Origin: Comamonas sp.
Lineage (GTDB): Bacteria > Pseudomonadota > Gammaproteobacteria > Burkholderiales > Burkholderiaceae_C
Assembly: GCF_009360615.1 (NCBI RefSeq)
Contig: NZ_SPEY01000080.1
Coordinates: 1-41,793 of the forward strand
Reading direction: 5' to 3'
Length of the DNA stretch: 41,793 nucleotides
Shown: in pieces, positions 1-9,662 of the stretch
Position numbering within the stretch: position 1 is the stretch's first letter
Layout of the letters: every line of letters begins with the position of its first letter
Notes under the pieces: model-generated
Database searches by the model: none
Told to the model about the DNA's origin: nothing
What the model saw: the letters and a program-made list of their open reading frames with translations, nothing else
Position numbers and translations under genes: made by a program

Positions 1-2188
1 TGGCCAGATGCGGTCTGGCAATCGCGCACAGATCGGCACGTCCTGCGGCAATGATGCTGTTGGCATGGTCGGCCTCGCTGATCGCGCCCACGGCCATGGT
101 CGCAATGCCGGCCTCCTGGCGAATGCGGTCGGCAAACGGGGTCTGAAACATGCGCCCGAACACCGGCTTTTCTGCCTTGCTGACCTGACCGGAGGAGCAG
201 TCGATCAGGTCCGCACCCGCGGCCTTGAACGCCTTGGCGATCTCCACGGCGTCTTCGGGGGTGATGCCGCCAGGCACCCAGTCATGGGCCGAGATGCGCA
301 CGGACATGGGGCGGTCCTGCGGCCAGACGGCGCGCATGGCCTTGAAGACTTGCAGCGGGTAGCGCAGGCGGTTTTCCAGGCTGCCGCCATATTCGTCGCT
401 GCGGTGATTGGTCAGCGGCGAGATAAAGCCGGAGAGCAGATAGCCGTGGGCGCAGTGCAGCTCCAGCCAGTCCACGCCGATGTCGGCCGCCATCTGCGCG
501 GCATGGACGAACTGCTGCAGCACCTCGTCCATGTCGGCGCGTGTCATCGCCTTGGAAGTCTGGCTCACGCCCTGCAGATACTGCTGCTCCGACGCAGCCA
601 TGATGGGCCAGTTGCCTTGCTCCAGCGGCAGATCCGTTCCTTCCCAGGCCAGCCGCGTCGAGGCCTTCGCGCCCGCATGGCCGATCTGCATGGCGAACTT
701 GGCGTCGGTATGGGCATGAATCCAGTCGGCAATGCGCTTCCATGCCTGCTTCTGCTGCTCCGAATAAGTCCCGGGGCAGCCGGGCGTGATGCGCCCCTCG
801 GGGCTGATGCAGGCCATCTCGGCAAACACCAGCCCCGCCCCGCCCATGGCACGCGCGCCCAGATGCACGAGGTGATAGTCTCCTGGCACACCGTCCACGG
901 CCGAGTACTGGGCCATGGGCGACACCACGATGCGGTTCTTGAGCGTGAGTCCGCGCAGCCTGTAGGGCAGGAACATGGGGGGGGGAGCCTTGCCATCCGT
1001 GGCCACGCCATTTTTCTCGGCCAGCCAGCGCTCATAGCCGTCCAGCCAGGCGGCATCGCGCAGGCGCAGATTTTCATGGCTGATACGCTGGCTGCGCGTC
1101 AGCATGGAGTACATGAACTGCTCGGGCTCCAGCTGGTCGCAGTAGCGCTGACCGCAGACCTCGAACCACTCCATTGCATTCCAGGCCGCGTTCTGCAGGC
1201 GCAGCGTCTCCACGCGACGTGCCTCCTGGTAGGCGGTCAGCACCTCGGGAATATGCGCGGCGTCATCGCCGGACTTCTTGAACTGGCGCGCCAGCTCGAT
1301 GGCATCTTCAATCGCCAGCTTGGTCCCCGAACCGATCGCGAAATGCGCCGTATGCACGGCATCGCCCATCAGCACCACATGGCTGCCCTTGGCATTGCGC
1401 AACCACCATTGATCACAGACCACGCGCTGAAAATTGATCCAGGCCGAACCCCGCAGATGACGGGCATTGGTCATCAGTCTCTCGCCCTGCAGATTGTCCG
1501 CAAACAGTTTTTCACAGAAGGCAATGGACTGCTCCTGGTCGGCGCCATCGAGGCCGCTGGCCTTCCAGCATTCCTCCGTGGTCTCGACGATGAAAGTCGA
1601 AGTCTGGTCGTCGAACTTGTAGATATGCGCCTGGAACCAGCCATGCTCGGTGCGCACGAAATCAAAGGTGAAGGCCTCGTAGACCTTGTTCGTGCCCAGC
1701 CAGATGTAGCGATTGGGACGGGTGACGATATCGGGCTTGAAAGTGTTCTCGTACTTGCTGCGGATGCGGGAGTTCACGCCGTCGCTGGCAATGATGAGGT
1801 CGGCATCCGGATACTCCTCGTCGCTCTGCACATCGGTCTCGAACACCAGACTGACTCCCAGTTGCTCGCAGCGCGCCTGCAGGATGTTGAGCAGATGCTT
1901 GCGGCCAATCCCCACGAAGCCATGTCCGCCGGAACGAATTCTGCGCCCCTTGAACAGCAGCTCGATATCGTCCCAATGATTGAAGGCCTGCTCGATCTGC
2001 GCGGCCGTCACCGGATCCCAGACCCGCATGTTGTCCATGGTGGCGTCGGAGAACACCACGCCCCAACCGAAGGTGTCATAGGGCAGGTTGCGCTCCACCA
2101 CCGTCACCTCGTGCGCAGGGTTCATCTGCTTCATCAGCAGCGCGAAATACAGGCCGGCGGGCCCCCCACCTATGCAGACGATCTTCAT
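1..2188 (-). CDS. Bifunctional salicylyl-CoA 5-hydroxylase / 2-aminobenzoyl-CoA monooxygenase-reductase type protein (C-terminus cut by window edge)
   Basis: Cytoplasmic flavoenzyme with two fused parts. Residues 1 to about 400 form a class A FAD monooxygenase: GGGPAG at residues 7-12, a DGVNS segment, and a GDAVH...[11 protein letters not shown] flavin-binding stretch. From about residue 403 an Old Yellow Enzyme-type FMN domain begins (KNRIVVSPM, then HCAHGY and [12 protein letters not shown]). Known members hydroxylate salicylyl-CoA, or hydroxylate and reduce 2-aminobenzoyl-CoA, in CoA-dependent aromatic degradation; which substrate is used here cannot be told. About 729 residues are visible against roughly 760-790 for the family, so only the extreme C-terminus is missing. 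The frame is open through a run of nine C (coding strand, plus-strand G at 977-985) that encodes Pro-Pro-Pro exactly at the domain junction. It is divergent from a MarR gene, its likely regulator. Confidence 0.88.
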   Translation of the reverse strand, partial: MKIVCIGGGPAGLYFALLMKQMNPAHEVTVVERNLPYDTFGWGVVFSDATMDNMRVWDPVTAAQIEQAFNHWDDIELLFKGRRIRSGGHGFVGIGRKHLLNILQARCEQLGVSLVFETDVQSDEEYPDADLIIASDGVNSRIRSKYENTFKPDIVTRPNRYIWLGTNKVYEAFTFDFVRTEHGWFQAHIYKFDDQTSTFIVETTEECWKASGLDGADQEQSIAFCEKLFADNLQGERLMTNARHLRGSAWINFQRVVCDQWWLRNAKGSHVVLMGDAVHTAHFAIGSGTKLAIEDAIELARQFKKSGDDAAHIPEVLTAYQEARRVETLRLQNAAWNAMEWFEVCGQRYCDQLEPEQFMYSMLTRSQRISHENLRLRDAAWLDGYERWLAEKNGVATDGKAPPPMFLPYRLRGLTLKNRIVVSPMAQYSAVDGVPGDYHLVHLGARAMGGAGLVFAEMACISPEGRITPGCPGTYSEQQKQAWKRIADWIHAHTDAKFAMQIGHAGAKASTRLAWEGTDLPLEQGNWPIMAASEQQYLQGVSQTSKAMTRADMDEVLQQFVHAAQMAADIGVDWLELHCAHGYLLSGFISPLTNHRSDEYGGSLENRLRYPLQVFKAMRAVWPQDRPMSVRISAHDWVPGGITPEDAVEIAKAFKAAGADLIDCSSGQVSKAEKPVFGRMFQTPFADRIRQEAGIATMAVGAISEADHANSIIAAGRADLCAIARPHLA

Positions 2189-2237
2189 GACAGCAATCCC
2201 TTCCTGGCGCGTTGAGAGATGACGCACTGAAAATTAC

Positions 2238-2249
2238 TTTATATATAAA
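2238..2249. promoter_or_regulatory. AT-rich palindrome, candidate MarR operator
   Basis: TTTATATATAAA is a perfect 12-bp palindrome in the 140-bp gap between the hydroxylase gene and the marR-type gene. MarR proteins usually bind AT-rich palindromes of 16-20 bp in such divergent promoters, so this is a natural candidate operator. The symmetry does not extend cleanly beyond 12 bp. Binding is inferred, not shown. Confidence 0.45.
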
Positions 2250-2278
2250 TTATTAATGCATGAACTTTTCACTAGAAT
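2250..2278 (+). promoter_or_regulatory. Candidate promoter for the MarR gene
   Basis: TTATTA (2250-2255) and TAGAAT (2273-2278) are separated by 17 bp and resemble sigma-70 -35 and -10 boxes. They lie directly beside the palindrome at 2238-2249, so a bound repressor would touch the -35 region. Predicted by eye only. Confidence 0.3.
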
Positions 2279-2328
2279 AAGGCCAAACCCTGAAGCCAAT
2301 CCCAGGCGCTTGAAACACTATGTAGACC

Positions 2329-2844
2329 ATGGACAATCACCCTATGGACGCTTCCATCGATACGCCGGACACCCCTGGCCGCGAGGCTGGGCTGTCCGAC
2401 TCCGACCACCAGGCCGTGCGCCTGTGGCTTCGTCTGCTCACCTGCAGCACACAGATCGAGCAAGTCATACGCAGCCAGCTGCGCACGGAGTTCAGCACCA
2501 CCCTGCCGCGCTTTGACTATCTGGCCCAGCTCAGCCGCTTTCCCCAAGGGCTGCGCATGAAGACCTTGTCGGAATATCTGATGGTGACCGGGGGCAATGT
2601 GACGGGACTGACCGATCAGCTGGTCGCCGAAGGCTGGGTGGAGCGTGTGGCCGACGAAGAAGATCGGCGCGCCATGATCGTGCGGCTGACGCGCACCGGC
2701 AGAAAGCAGTTCAAGGCCATGGCCGCCGCCCATGAGCAATGGCTTGAACAATTGCTGGCGCCGCTGGACAGCGAAAGCGCCAGCCATCTGTACGAACAGC
2801 TGGGCAGGCTCAGGCAGGTGCTGAGCCTGTCAGAAGCAGCCTGA
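2329..2844 (+). CDS. MarR-family transcriptional regulator
   Basis: A 171-residue winged-helix DNA-binding protein, expected to act as a dimer and to release DNA when it binds an aromatic ligand or its CoA thioester. The centre of the protein carries the MarR fold: MKTLSEYLMVTGGNVTGLTD as helix-turn-helix, then EGWVERV and the wing DEEDRRAMIVRLT with the characteristic D-x-R-(R/A) residues. The first 30 or so residues are variable and hydrophilic. A second ATG at 2344 is possible; neither start has a clear ribosome-binding site. The gene is divergent from the CoA-hydroxylase gene, the typical arrangement for a local repressor of aromatic-CoA catabolism. The ligand is unknown. Confidence 0.88.
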   Translation: MDNHPMDASIDTPDTPGREAGLSDSDHQAVRLWLRLLTCSTQIEQVIRSQLRTEFSTTLPRFDYLAQLSRFPQGLRMKTLSEYLMVTGGNVTGLTDQLVAEGWVERVADEEDRRAMIVRLTRTGRKQFKAMAAAHEQWLEQLLAPLDSESASHLYEQLGRLRQVLSLSEAA

Positions 2845-2930
2845 GCCTGAAAAACCACCGTTCAGTGACAATTTCATGGAAAATGCCCTGCACGCAGTCC
2901 TGCGTGACACAGGCTTTGGGGGCATGGTTC

Positions 2931-3362
2931 ATGGATTTACTGCATCTGCGATATCGGCTCAGGTCCGGGTATTACTACCTCTACGACATGCGTGATGCGC
3001 TCAATGCCATCACGGGAGAGCGCCCTTATCGCCTCAAGACCGAACTGGTCGCCATCGCGTTCGATCGCATCACCGGCCGCGTGCACCAGCATGGTCACCC
3101 CACCCGCATCCACTCCTGGGCCATGGGCGCGCAACGCCGGCTGCGCATCGCGGGAGACTGGGAAGGCGCGGACCGCCTCATCGTCGTCTCCGGGCCGTTG
3201 CCCGAAGAGGAAATCAACAAATGCCTGAGCGTGCAGGGTTACTGCCGCTGGATGCTGATGCGTCTGGCCAGCATGCCGCATGGCAAGCTTTCCGCCCATC
3301 GCGCAGGCAGCCGCAGCAGCTGGCAAAGACGCGAATCCGGCCAGCAGCGCCGCGCGGCCTGA
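2931..3362 (+). CDS. Unrecognised small protein
   Basis: About 143 residues from the ATG at 2931; the frame is open from 2865, but the start at 2931 is preferred because a GGGGG run (2918-2922) lies 8 nt upstream. I do not recognise the family. The N-terminal half has a protein-like pattern (SGYYYLYDMRDALNAITG, then TELVAIAFDRITGRV) and the middle has RLIVVSGPLPEEEINKCL. The tail is Arg/Ser/Gln-rich and looks disordered. There is no signal peptide or membrane segment. It lies 86 bp after the MarR gene on the same strand and converges on the universal stress gene. If it is not a gene, the stretch 2845-3415 holds nothing else that I can see. Confidence 0.5.
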   Translation: MDLLHLRYRLRSGYYYLYDMRDALNAITGERPYRLKTELVAIAFDRITGRVHQHGHPTRIHSWAMGAQRRLRIAGDWEGADRLIVVSGPLPEEEINKCLSVQGYCRWMLMRLASMPHGKLSAHRAGSRSSWQRRESGQQRRAA

Positions 3363-3415
3363 TATTCCGCAAGACGCCCCCGCTGCGTAAGGCTCAGGCG
3401 CGAACGCCCGTCCGG

Positions 3416-3889
3416 TCAGGACTCTGCATCCTCAGCGGAGCCGTCATCCGCCTCCAAGACTTCCGGCATTTTCACAATCGTCACCGGCAGACGGCTGTGC
3501 CGTGCCACCTCGCGTGACACCGAGCCGATCAGAATGCTGCCCAGTCCGCTCTGGCCCGTCGCGCCGATGATGATCTGATCGCATTCGTTGCTCTCGGCAA
3601 TATCGATCAGGGTGTTCGCCTCTTCGCCCAGGCTGATCTCCACCTCGTAGGAGGCCCCGGCTTCCTTGAGCAGATCCTGCGCCGGAGCCACCAGGTCCAT
3701 GCCGGCTTCGATGCTGGCGTTGGCGATCAGATCGGAATCTGTGGTTGCAAGCTCCAGCAGCGATGCCTCCTTCTGCACATGGGCTATTACAAAGTGAGCA
3801 TCCAGTCCGCTCTGCAAAAGCTTGATGCCGTGGCGTACGGCCTCAAGCGCGACATCCGAACCATCCACCGCAAGCATGATCTTGAGCAT
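3416..3889 (-). CDS. Universal stress protein, UspA family
   Basis: A 157-residue soluble single-domain Usp protein. It opens with MLKIMLAVDGSDVALEAVRHG, the first strand and helix of the fold with the conserved Asp after the strand. The C-terminal half contains GATGQSGLGSILIGS, an exact G-2x-G-9x-G-S motif of ATP-binding Usp proteins, followed by SREVARHSRLPVTIVK. This places it in the ATP-binding class rather than the E. coli UspA class. The last dozen residues are acidic. The start is well supported: AGGAGGT precedes the ATG on the minus strand. The gene stands alone, divergent from tgt. The role in stress survival is a family inference. Confidence 0.93.
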   Translation of the reverse strand: MLKIMLAVDGSDVALEAVRHGIKLLQSGLDAHFVIAHVQKEASLLELATTDSDLIANASIEAGMDLVAPAQDLLKEAGASYEVEISLGEEANTLIDIAESNECDQIIIGATGQSGLGSILIGSVSREVARHSRLPVTIVKMPEVLEADDGSAEDAES

Positions 3890-4004
3890 GACAACCTCCT
3901 GTTCTTACTACACACCAGTGTAGGGGCATGCAGCAAAGACGGGTTGCGAATCTGGGCCAAGCCTCGGCTATTGCAGCAGTGCTTGCAAGCATCTGGGAAA
4001 ATAG

Positions 4005-5183
<1,179 letters not shown>

Positions 5184-5218
5184 GCCACCGACACCACCTG
5201 CTGCAGCAGGGCACCCAG

Positions 5219-5245
5219 AAGCCAGAGCCCGTCTCTGGCTTTTTT
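5219..5245 (+). terminator. Rho-independent terminator of tgt
   Basis: A perfect 9-bp stem, AAGCCAGAG (5219-5227) with CTCTGGCTT (5233-5241), closes a CCCGT loop and runs into a T tract ending at 5245. It begins 36 bp after the tgt stop codon, on the same strand. Confidence 0.9.
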
Positions 5246-5449
5246 GCGCCCAGATTTCACCATTGAAACCTTCAATTGAAAAAATTCGTCAATTGCACGC
5301 TGCAATGCTTCGCCAGGGACCGATTTTCTGTCTGTTTTTGTTAAAACATCAGCATATTTAACGGCAACCACCGGCATCTTTGGCGATTGGCATCGAAATC
5401 AGCCAAGGGTCACTGAAAAAACAGCCCGAAACGCTCGCGGCCTCTCTCC

Positions 5450-6871
5450 ATGTCCGAAGCATCTCCGCCCAAGCAAACGCCTTTGCTGCAGACCGCCGCG
5501 CCCCACGCATGGGTGGCCGCGCTCGCCCTGGGAGGCATGGTGTTCCTGTCGGCCTTGCTGGGGATCCTGGGGCGCCCCCTGGGGTTCCTCTCGGCGATCT
5601 GGCCGGCCAATGCGCTGTTGCTGGGCCTGCTTCTGCACAAACCTGGCTGGCTGCGTCCGAGCTCGGTCCTGGCGGTCTCGGCTGGTTATATCGCGGCGGA
5701 TCTGCTGACTGGCAGCCGGCTGGATGTCGCAGTCCTGCTGAGCATGGCCAATATGGCGGGTGTGGTTACGGCCTGGGCATTGATGCACCGGCAAAGCCGC
5801 GCAGCCTTGTTCATGCAGCGCCAGTCTTCCGCCTTGCTGCTCTTCGTGGGCAGTGGCATGGGCGCACTGGCCGCCGCAATACTGGGCGGTCCGGTGGTGA
5901 CGGCCGTGTTCGGAACACCGCACTGGCAGGCTTTCTCCATGTGGTTGAGCAGCGAGTGGCTGAACTACATGACATTCTTGCCCATTGTTCTGGCCTGGCC
6001 GACGCGCAAACAGCCTGTGCCGAACTGGACCGAGCCCTCCCCCTTGCGCCGTGTACTGCCCTTGCTGTCCGTCATTGCGCTGGAAGCGATCAGCCACTGG
6101 ATCAAAGGTCCCGGCTCGCTGGCATTCTCGCTGCCGGCTCTCATATGGTGCGCACTGAGCTATCGCATCTTCAGTCTGACGATGATCACGGCGACACTTT
6201 GCCTGAGCCGCATCCTTTTCGCTACGCTGGGGACGCTGGAATTCACCCCCGATCACTTTCTGGAGTCTCTGTCATTTCGCATCGGGCTCTGCATGCTGGT
6301 GCTGGGCCCGCTTGCGGTGGCGGGATCGCATATGGCGCGCAACGAGCTGATGCAAAAGCTCAGCCATGCCGTCAATCACGACTTCCTGACCGACGTGCTG
6401 GCACGCGGGGCCTTCATGAAACAGGGGCAGAGAATACTGGAGCGCTGCCGGCAGGACGAGCAGCCCTTTGCCATTCTCATGCTGGATCTGGACCACTTCA
6501 AACAGATCAATGACAGCTTCGGCCATGCCGGAGGCGATCAGTTGCTGCGCAGCTTCTGCCAGACGCTGACCCAGGTGCTGCGGGCTCAGGACATCGTGGG
6601 CCGCATGGGAGGCGAGGAATTCGCCGTGGCTCTGCCCAGGGTGGATGCCTCCGCAGCGCAGGAGATTGCCAGGCGCATCAATCGCGCCATCCGGGAGCTG
6701 CGCGTGCCCATGGATGACCAATTGATGAGCGCTACGGTCAGCATAGGCCTGATCCATGTCGCTCGGCTCCAGACACACCACAACCTCGACCTGCTGCTGC
6801 AGGAGGCCGACCAGGTTCTGTATGACGCAAAGGCTGCCGGGCGCGATCGCGTCAGATCCCGGCTGTGCTGA
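5450..6871 (+). CDS. Membrane-bound diguanylate cyclase (MASE1-like sensor + GGDEF)
   Basis: 473 residues. The first 290 or so residues form about eight hydrophobic segments with a MASE1-like opening (LSAIWPANALLLGLLL), an integral-membrane sensory region. The C-terminal domain begins near NHDFLTDVLARGAF and contains DLDHFKQINDSFGHAGGD and GGEEF at residues 387-391, the active-site loop that makes cyclic di-GMP from two GTP. RAQD lies five residues before GGEEF, so the inhibitory I-site (RxxD) is present and product feedback is expected. No EAL domain. The start at 5450 lacks an obvious ribosome-binding site. The upstream gap (5246-5449) is AT-rich, includes a TTCAATTGAA palindrome at 5271-5280, and probably holds the promoter. 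The signal sensed is unknown. Confidence 0.93.
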   Translation: MSEASPPKQTPLLQTAAPHAWVAALALGGMVFLSALLGILGRPLGFLSAIWPANALLLGLLLHKPGWLRPSSVLAVSAGYIAADLLTGSRLDVAVLLSMANMAGVVTAWALMHRQSRAALFMQRQSSALLLFVGSGMGALAAAILGGPVVTAVFGTPHWQAFSMWLSSEWLNYMTFLPIVLAWPTRKQPVPNWTEPSPLRRVLPLLSVIALEAISHWIKGPGSLAFSLPALIWCALSYRIFSLTMITATLCLSRILFATLGTLEFTPDHFLESLSFRIGLCMLVLGPLAVAGSHMARNELMQKLSHAVNHDFLTDVLARGAFMKQGQRILERCRQDEQPFAILMLDLDHFKQINDSFGHAGGDQLLRSFCQTLTQVLRAQDIVGRMGGEEFAVALPRVDASAAQEIARRINRAIRELRVPMDDQLMSATVSIGLIHVARLQTHHNLDLLLQEADQVLYDAKAAGRDRVRSRLC

Positions 6872-6919
6872 GTGCGATTCGCAGCGCGGCACCCCGCCGA
6901 CGTCTCGCGCGGCCCGGGT

Positions 6920-8020
6920 TCATCTCAAGGCGTTCGCGCCGGATGCCGGCTGAGCCCCTGGCGCCGCATCCTGGCGCGGCAGAACCTTGCCCGCCGCAGC
7001 ACCACAGCTGTGGCAAAAGCGCGAGAATGCGCTCTTGCGGGTGTCGCAGCTGCCGCAATGATCGAAGAGGCCGATACCGCAATGGGGGCAGAAGTCGATC
7101 TCGGTGTTCTTGAGGTCTACCGGTCGCTCGCAGCCCGGGCACACGTTCTTGGACAGCCGCTCCAGCGCCACGTCATAGCTCAGCTCTTCACGGCGCTGCT
7201 CTTCGGGCAGAGACTCCTGCAGCTTCTGCTTTTCCAGATAGCGGTTTAGCGCAAGAATGGCATAGCGACCCAGCAGCACCGTCACCACGATGCCCACGAT
7301 ATAGCGCACATAGCCACCATAGTCAGGCAGATAGGGCACCAGCTCGACAAAGAAGGCAAACAGCGCGAAAAAGATGAAACCCCAGACAAAAGGCCACCAG
7401 GTGCTCTTGCGTTTCCTCGCGAACAGCCAGCCCGCTACGCCCAGCAGAGGCAAGGTGATGGCCAGACGGAACAGAAACACGCGCAATTCGCTGGCGCGCA
7501 TGGCGGCTTCATACTGGGGATAGGCCTGCTCGCGCAGGCTGTGCATCTCGGCCTCGGCGTTGGAGACCGCCTGATTGGCCTCGAGATGCGTCTGAGCCTC
7601 TTTCTCGCGCTCCTGGCGGGCCTGGTCTTCGCCCTGCTTCAGCGCGTCCAGCGCCTTGCTGCGCGCCACCAGCTCCGCATCCTGCTCGGGGCGCTCCGTC
7701 GCACGGCGGGTCGCAACCCAGTTGTCGAAGGTGTCGCGCGCCGACTGATAGCGCGCACGTTCGGCATCGAACTTGAGCTGCGCCCGTTCCAGCGCCTTCT
7801 GGGTCACGCCGGCAATCTTCCGGGCCTGGTCGATCTCGGCCTGCACACGCTGTGCATCGGCCTCGGGAATGAAGGACTCGACCTCCAGCGAGCGATCGGG
7901 CTGCGGCAGATTCCCCACCACCAGCCCGCCCAGTCCGATCAGGAAAAAGGCAAATGCCAGCGCCACCAGCCAGAGGCCGCGGCGAAACCATTTCTCGGGC
8001 AAACGCAGAGACTTGCTCAT
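6920..8020 (-). CDS. Membrane protein with coiled coil and C-terminal double zinc ribbon
   Basis: 366 residues, no named function. In order: an N-terminal membrane helix (about residues 14-36, LWLVALAFAFFLIGLGGL); a long charged Ala/Glu/Arg-rich coiled coil (about 55-170), probably outside the membrane; three further hydrophobic segments (about 180-255); then a cytoplasmic-type tail with four CxxC pairs at C294/C297, C311/C314, C322/C325 and C336/C339. That spacing fits two zinc ribbons in tandem. A TGGAGT site sits 7 nt before the ATG. Its neighbours on the left converge and the DUF2145 gene lies just 69 bp upstream on the same strand, so co-transcription is possible. A scaffold or sensor role is only a guess; databases may label such proteins simply zinc-ribbon proteins. 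Confidence 0.8.
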   Translation of the reverse strand: MSKSLRLPEKWFRRGLWLVALAFAFFLIGLGGLVVGNLPQPDRSLEVESFIPEADAQRVQAEIDQARKIAGVTQKALERAQLKFDAERARYQSARDTFDNWVATRRATERPEQDAELVARSKALDALKQGEDQARQEREKEAQTHLEANQAVSNAEAEMHSLREQAYPQYEAAMRASELRVFLFRLAITLPLLGVAGWLFARKRKSTWWPFVWGFIFFALFAFFVELVPYLPDYGGYVRYIVGIVVTVLLGRYAILALNRYLEKQKLQESLPEEQRREELSYDVALERLSKNVCPGCERPVDLKNTEIDFCPHCGIGLFDHCGSCDTRKSAFSRFCHSCGAAAGKVLPRQDAAPGAQPASGANALR

Positions 8021-8089
8021 TTCAACTACTCCAGAAACATAGCACCTTGCGCCTTCTCGGCAAGGCTTTGAAGCCGACCCAGCTTGAAC

Positions 8090-8947
8090 TCACTGTACGG
8101 TGCGCACGGCCGATGCCAGTTGCGTGCGCTGCAGCCACTGGGTCACGGAGTCCACGGTCACCGTCTCGATGCGGCTGGCAAAGCGCTTTTCGTTGGGGTG
8201 ATCGTCAAACGCGATGTTGGCCGCCGTCATGCGCCCCCCCAGCCGCGAGAACGCGCGAATGATGAGCGCACTGGGCTCGTAGCCTCTGGCCTGCAGCCAG
8301 GCCTGGGCCTGCGCGCGGTTCTGAATCGCCGCCGGATCCAGGGCTGCGGCCAGCGTCTCGGTCGCCCATTGGTTCGATTGCTGGTACTTGCTGCCCCAGA
8401 CGTAGCTGACCATGCTGTAGGGCTCGTTCTGCAGGCGCAGCACCGTGGGAGCACTCAGGAACTTGAGCAGGGCCTGCTGCACCGCCGGTGTCGGGATCTG
8501 AATGGCGGCTTCGTAACGCCACATATCGTCGAGAAAGAACTCGCCCAGCCCCTGGCGGTAGACATGGCCGGATGCGGTGCCGCACTCATTGAGCTTGTGG
8601 GCCACGCGCCAGGGACCGGCAGGCGTTCTGTAGGCCCAGCCGTAGTGCGAGTATTTGAGATCGTATTTGCTCAAGTCCTGCCCTTGCCGCGCCAGCAGCA
8701 CGACCTGGGTGCCATTCTTCTGGAACTCGGCATCCAGTGCCTTGGCGGTACGCGCAGCCAGATTCAGCCCCTTGGCCATGACATCGGCAGTCAGCGGACG
8801 CTCCTCACAGCTGCGGCCTGCCTGGGCCGATCCTGCACAGGCAATCAGCGCAGCGCCCAGCGCCAACACCACAGGGCCGGGAATGGGCATGCCGCCCCGT
8901 TGAGCGGGTGCCATGGCGTGTACAACGTTTGTCGGTTCCTTGATCAT
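8090..8947 (-). CDS. Exported DUF2145-family protein
   Basis: 285 residues with an N-terminal signal peptide ending near SAQA-GRSCEE (about residues 25-44), so periplasmic or outer-membrane associated. The mature part matches what I remember of DUF2145: RSCEERPLTADVMAKGLNLA near the start, KYSHYGWAYR with WRVAHKLNEC in the middle, and YQQSNQWATETLAAAL later. The SH...H pattern vaguely recalls NlpC/P60-like peptidases, but I cannot place a catalytic cysteine, so no enzyme activity is claimed. GGAGG lies 5 nt before the ATG and fixes the start. It follows the small exported gene at 8969-9433 by 21 bp and is almost certainly in one operon with it. Confidence 0.8.
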   Translation of the reverse strand: MIKEPTNVVHAMAPAQRGGMPIPGPVVLALGAALIACAGSAQAGRSCEERPLTADVMAKGLNLAARTAKALDAEFQKNGTQVVLLARQGQDLSKYDLKYSHYGWAYRTPAGPWRVAHKLNECGTASGHVYRQGLGEFFLDDMWRYEAAIQIPTPAVQQALLKFLSAPTVLRLQNEPYSMVSYVWGSKYQQSNQWATETLAAALDPAAIQNRAQAQAWLQARGYEPSALIIRAFSRLGGRMTAANIAFDDHPNEKRFASRIETVTVDSVTQWLQRTQLASAVRTVQ

Positions 8948-8968
8948 GCGAGCCTCCAGCTTCTTGAG

Positions 8969-9433
8969 TTACAGGCGCTCGTTGTGCATCAACGCCTTGC
9001 CGATTTCATTGGGGATGAAGGCCAGCACCTTGCCTGCCGTGGACAGAATCACGCCGGCCGCCGTGGCGCTGGTCTGCACCACCGTGCCCACGCCGACCGA
9101 CAGCGCGCCTGCGGCCTGGCCGGAGACCTTGACCACGGCCGAGGTGCCGTCGGCCACATTCTTGAGCACATAGGTCACACCGGTGGCACTGCTCTCCACG
9201 GCCTCAACGATCACGGATGCACCAGCGGCCGACAGGAACAGGGGAATTGCCACGACTTCCTCCGAAGCGCCACCCGATACCGCTGCGACCACCGATGCCA
9301 CAGGCAGGGCCGACAGCACCAGAGAGGCTTCGCTCTGGGCGTGGACCGCACTGCCGCCCAGCAAGGCAAAGGCCGCGCCCAGAGCGCAAAGGCTGTTGCG
9401 AAGAGGACGGATAAAGGTCAAGACGTTGATCAC
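8969..9433 (-). CDS. Small exported Ala/Val/Ser-rich protein, partner of the DUF2145 gene
   Basis: 154 residues starting at a GTG codon with GGGAG 7 nt upstream. A signal peptide (CALGAAFALLGGSAVHAQ) is followed by a mature region rich in Ala, Val, Gly and Ser with alternating hydrophobic stretches (LSALPVASVVAAVSGG; SVGVGTVVQTSATAAGVIL). No cysteines occur in the mature part and I recognise no domain. The pattern could be a beta-rich or membrane-associated periplasmic protein. It lies 21 bp before the DUF2145 gene, so the two exported proteins are probably made together and may act together. Confidence 0.72.
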   Translation of the reverse strand: MINVLTFIRPLRNSLCALGAAFALLGGSAVHAQSEASLVLSALPVASVVAAVSGGASEEVVAIPLFLSAAGASVIVEAVESSATGVTYVLKNVADGTSAVVKVSGQAAGALSVGVGTVVQTSATAAGVILSTAGKVLAFIPNEIGKALMHNERL

Positions 9434-9662
9434 AAATGGCTCCCGATGGCTGTTGAAATGAACCGCGATTTCCGTGCGGCGACGAGCGAATCATCCACGC
9501 ACCCGAAACTTCGGCCCTGTGTTTTGTCAAAATCAGCAGTTGGCGGATCTTTCAGTATCTCAACCCGATACTTTCAGTCCGCCGCAGCTCCCGAACCGGT
9601 GGCAGTGTATGCATGCTGTCCGATTTCCGCGCCCACAACTTTTAAAAATCATCAGGCAATCC

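Noticed and set aside
8..2215. Long plus-strand open frame of 735 codons opposite the hydroxylase gene
   Set aside because: The minus-strand frame encodes a complete, recognisable monooxygenase-OYE fusion; the plus reading is a His/Gly/Ala-rich mirror frame typical of GC-rich DNA, without domains.
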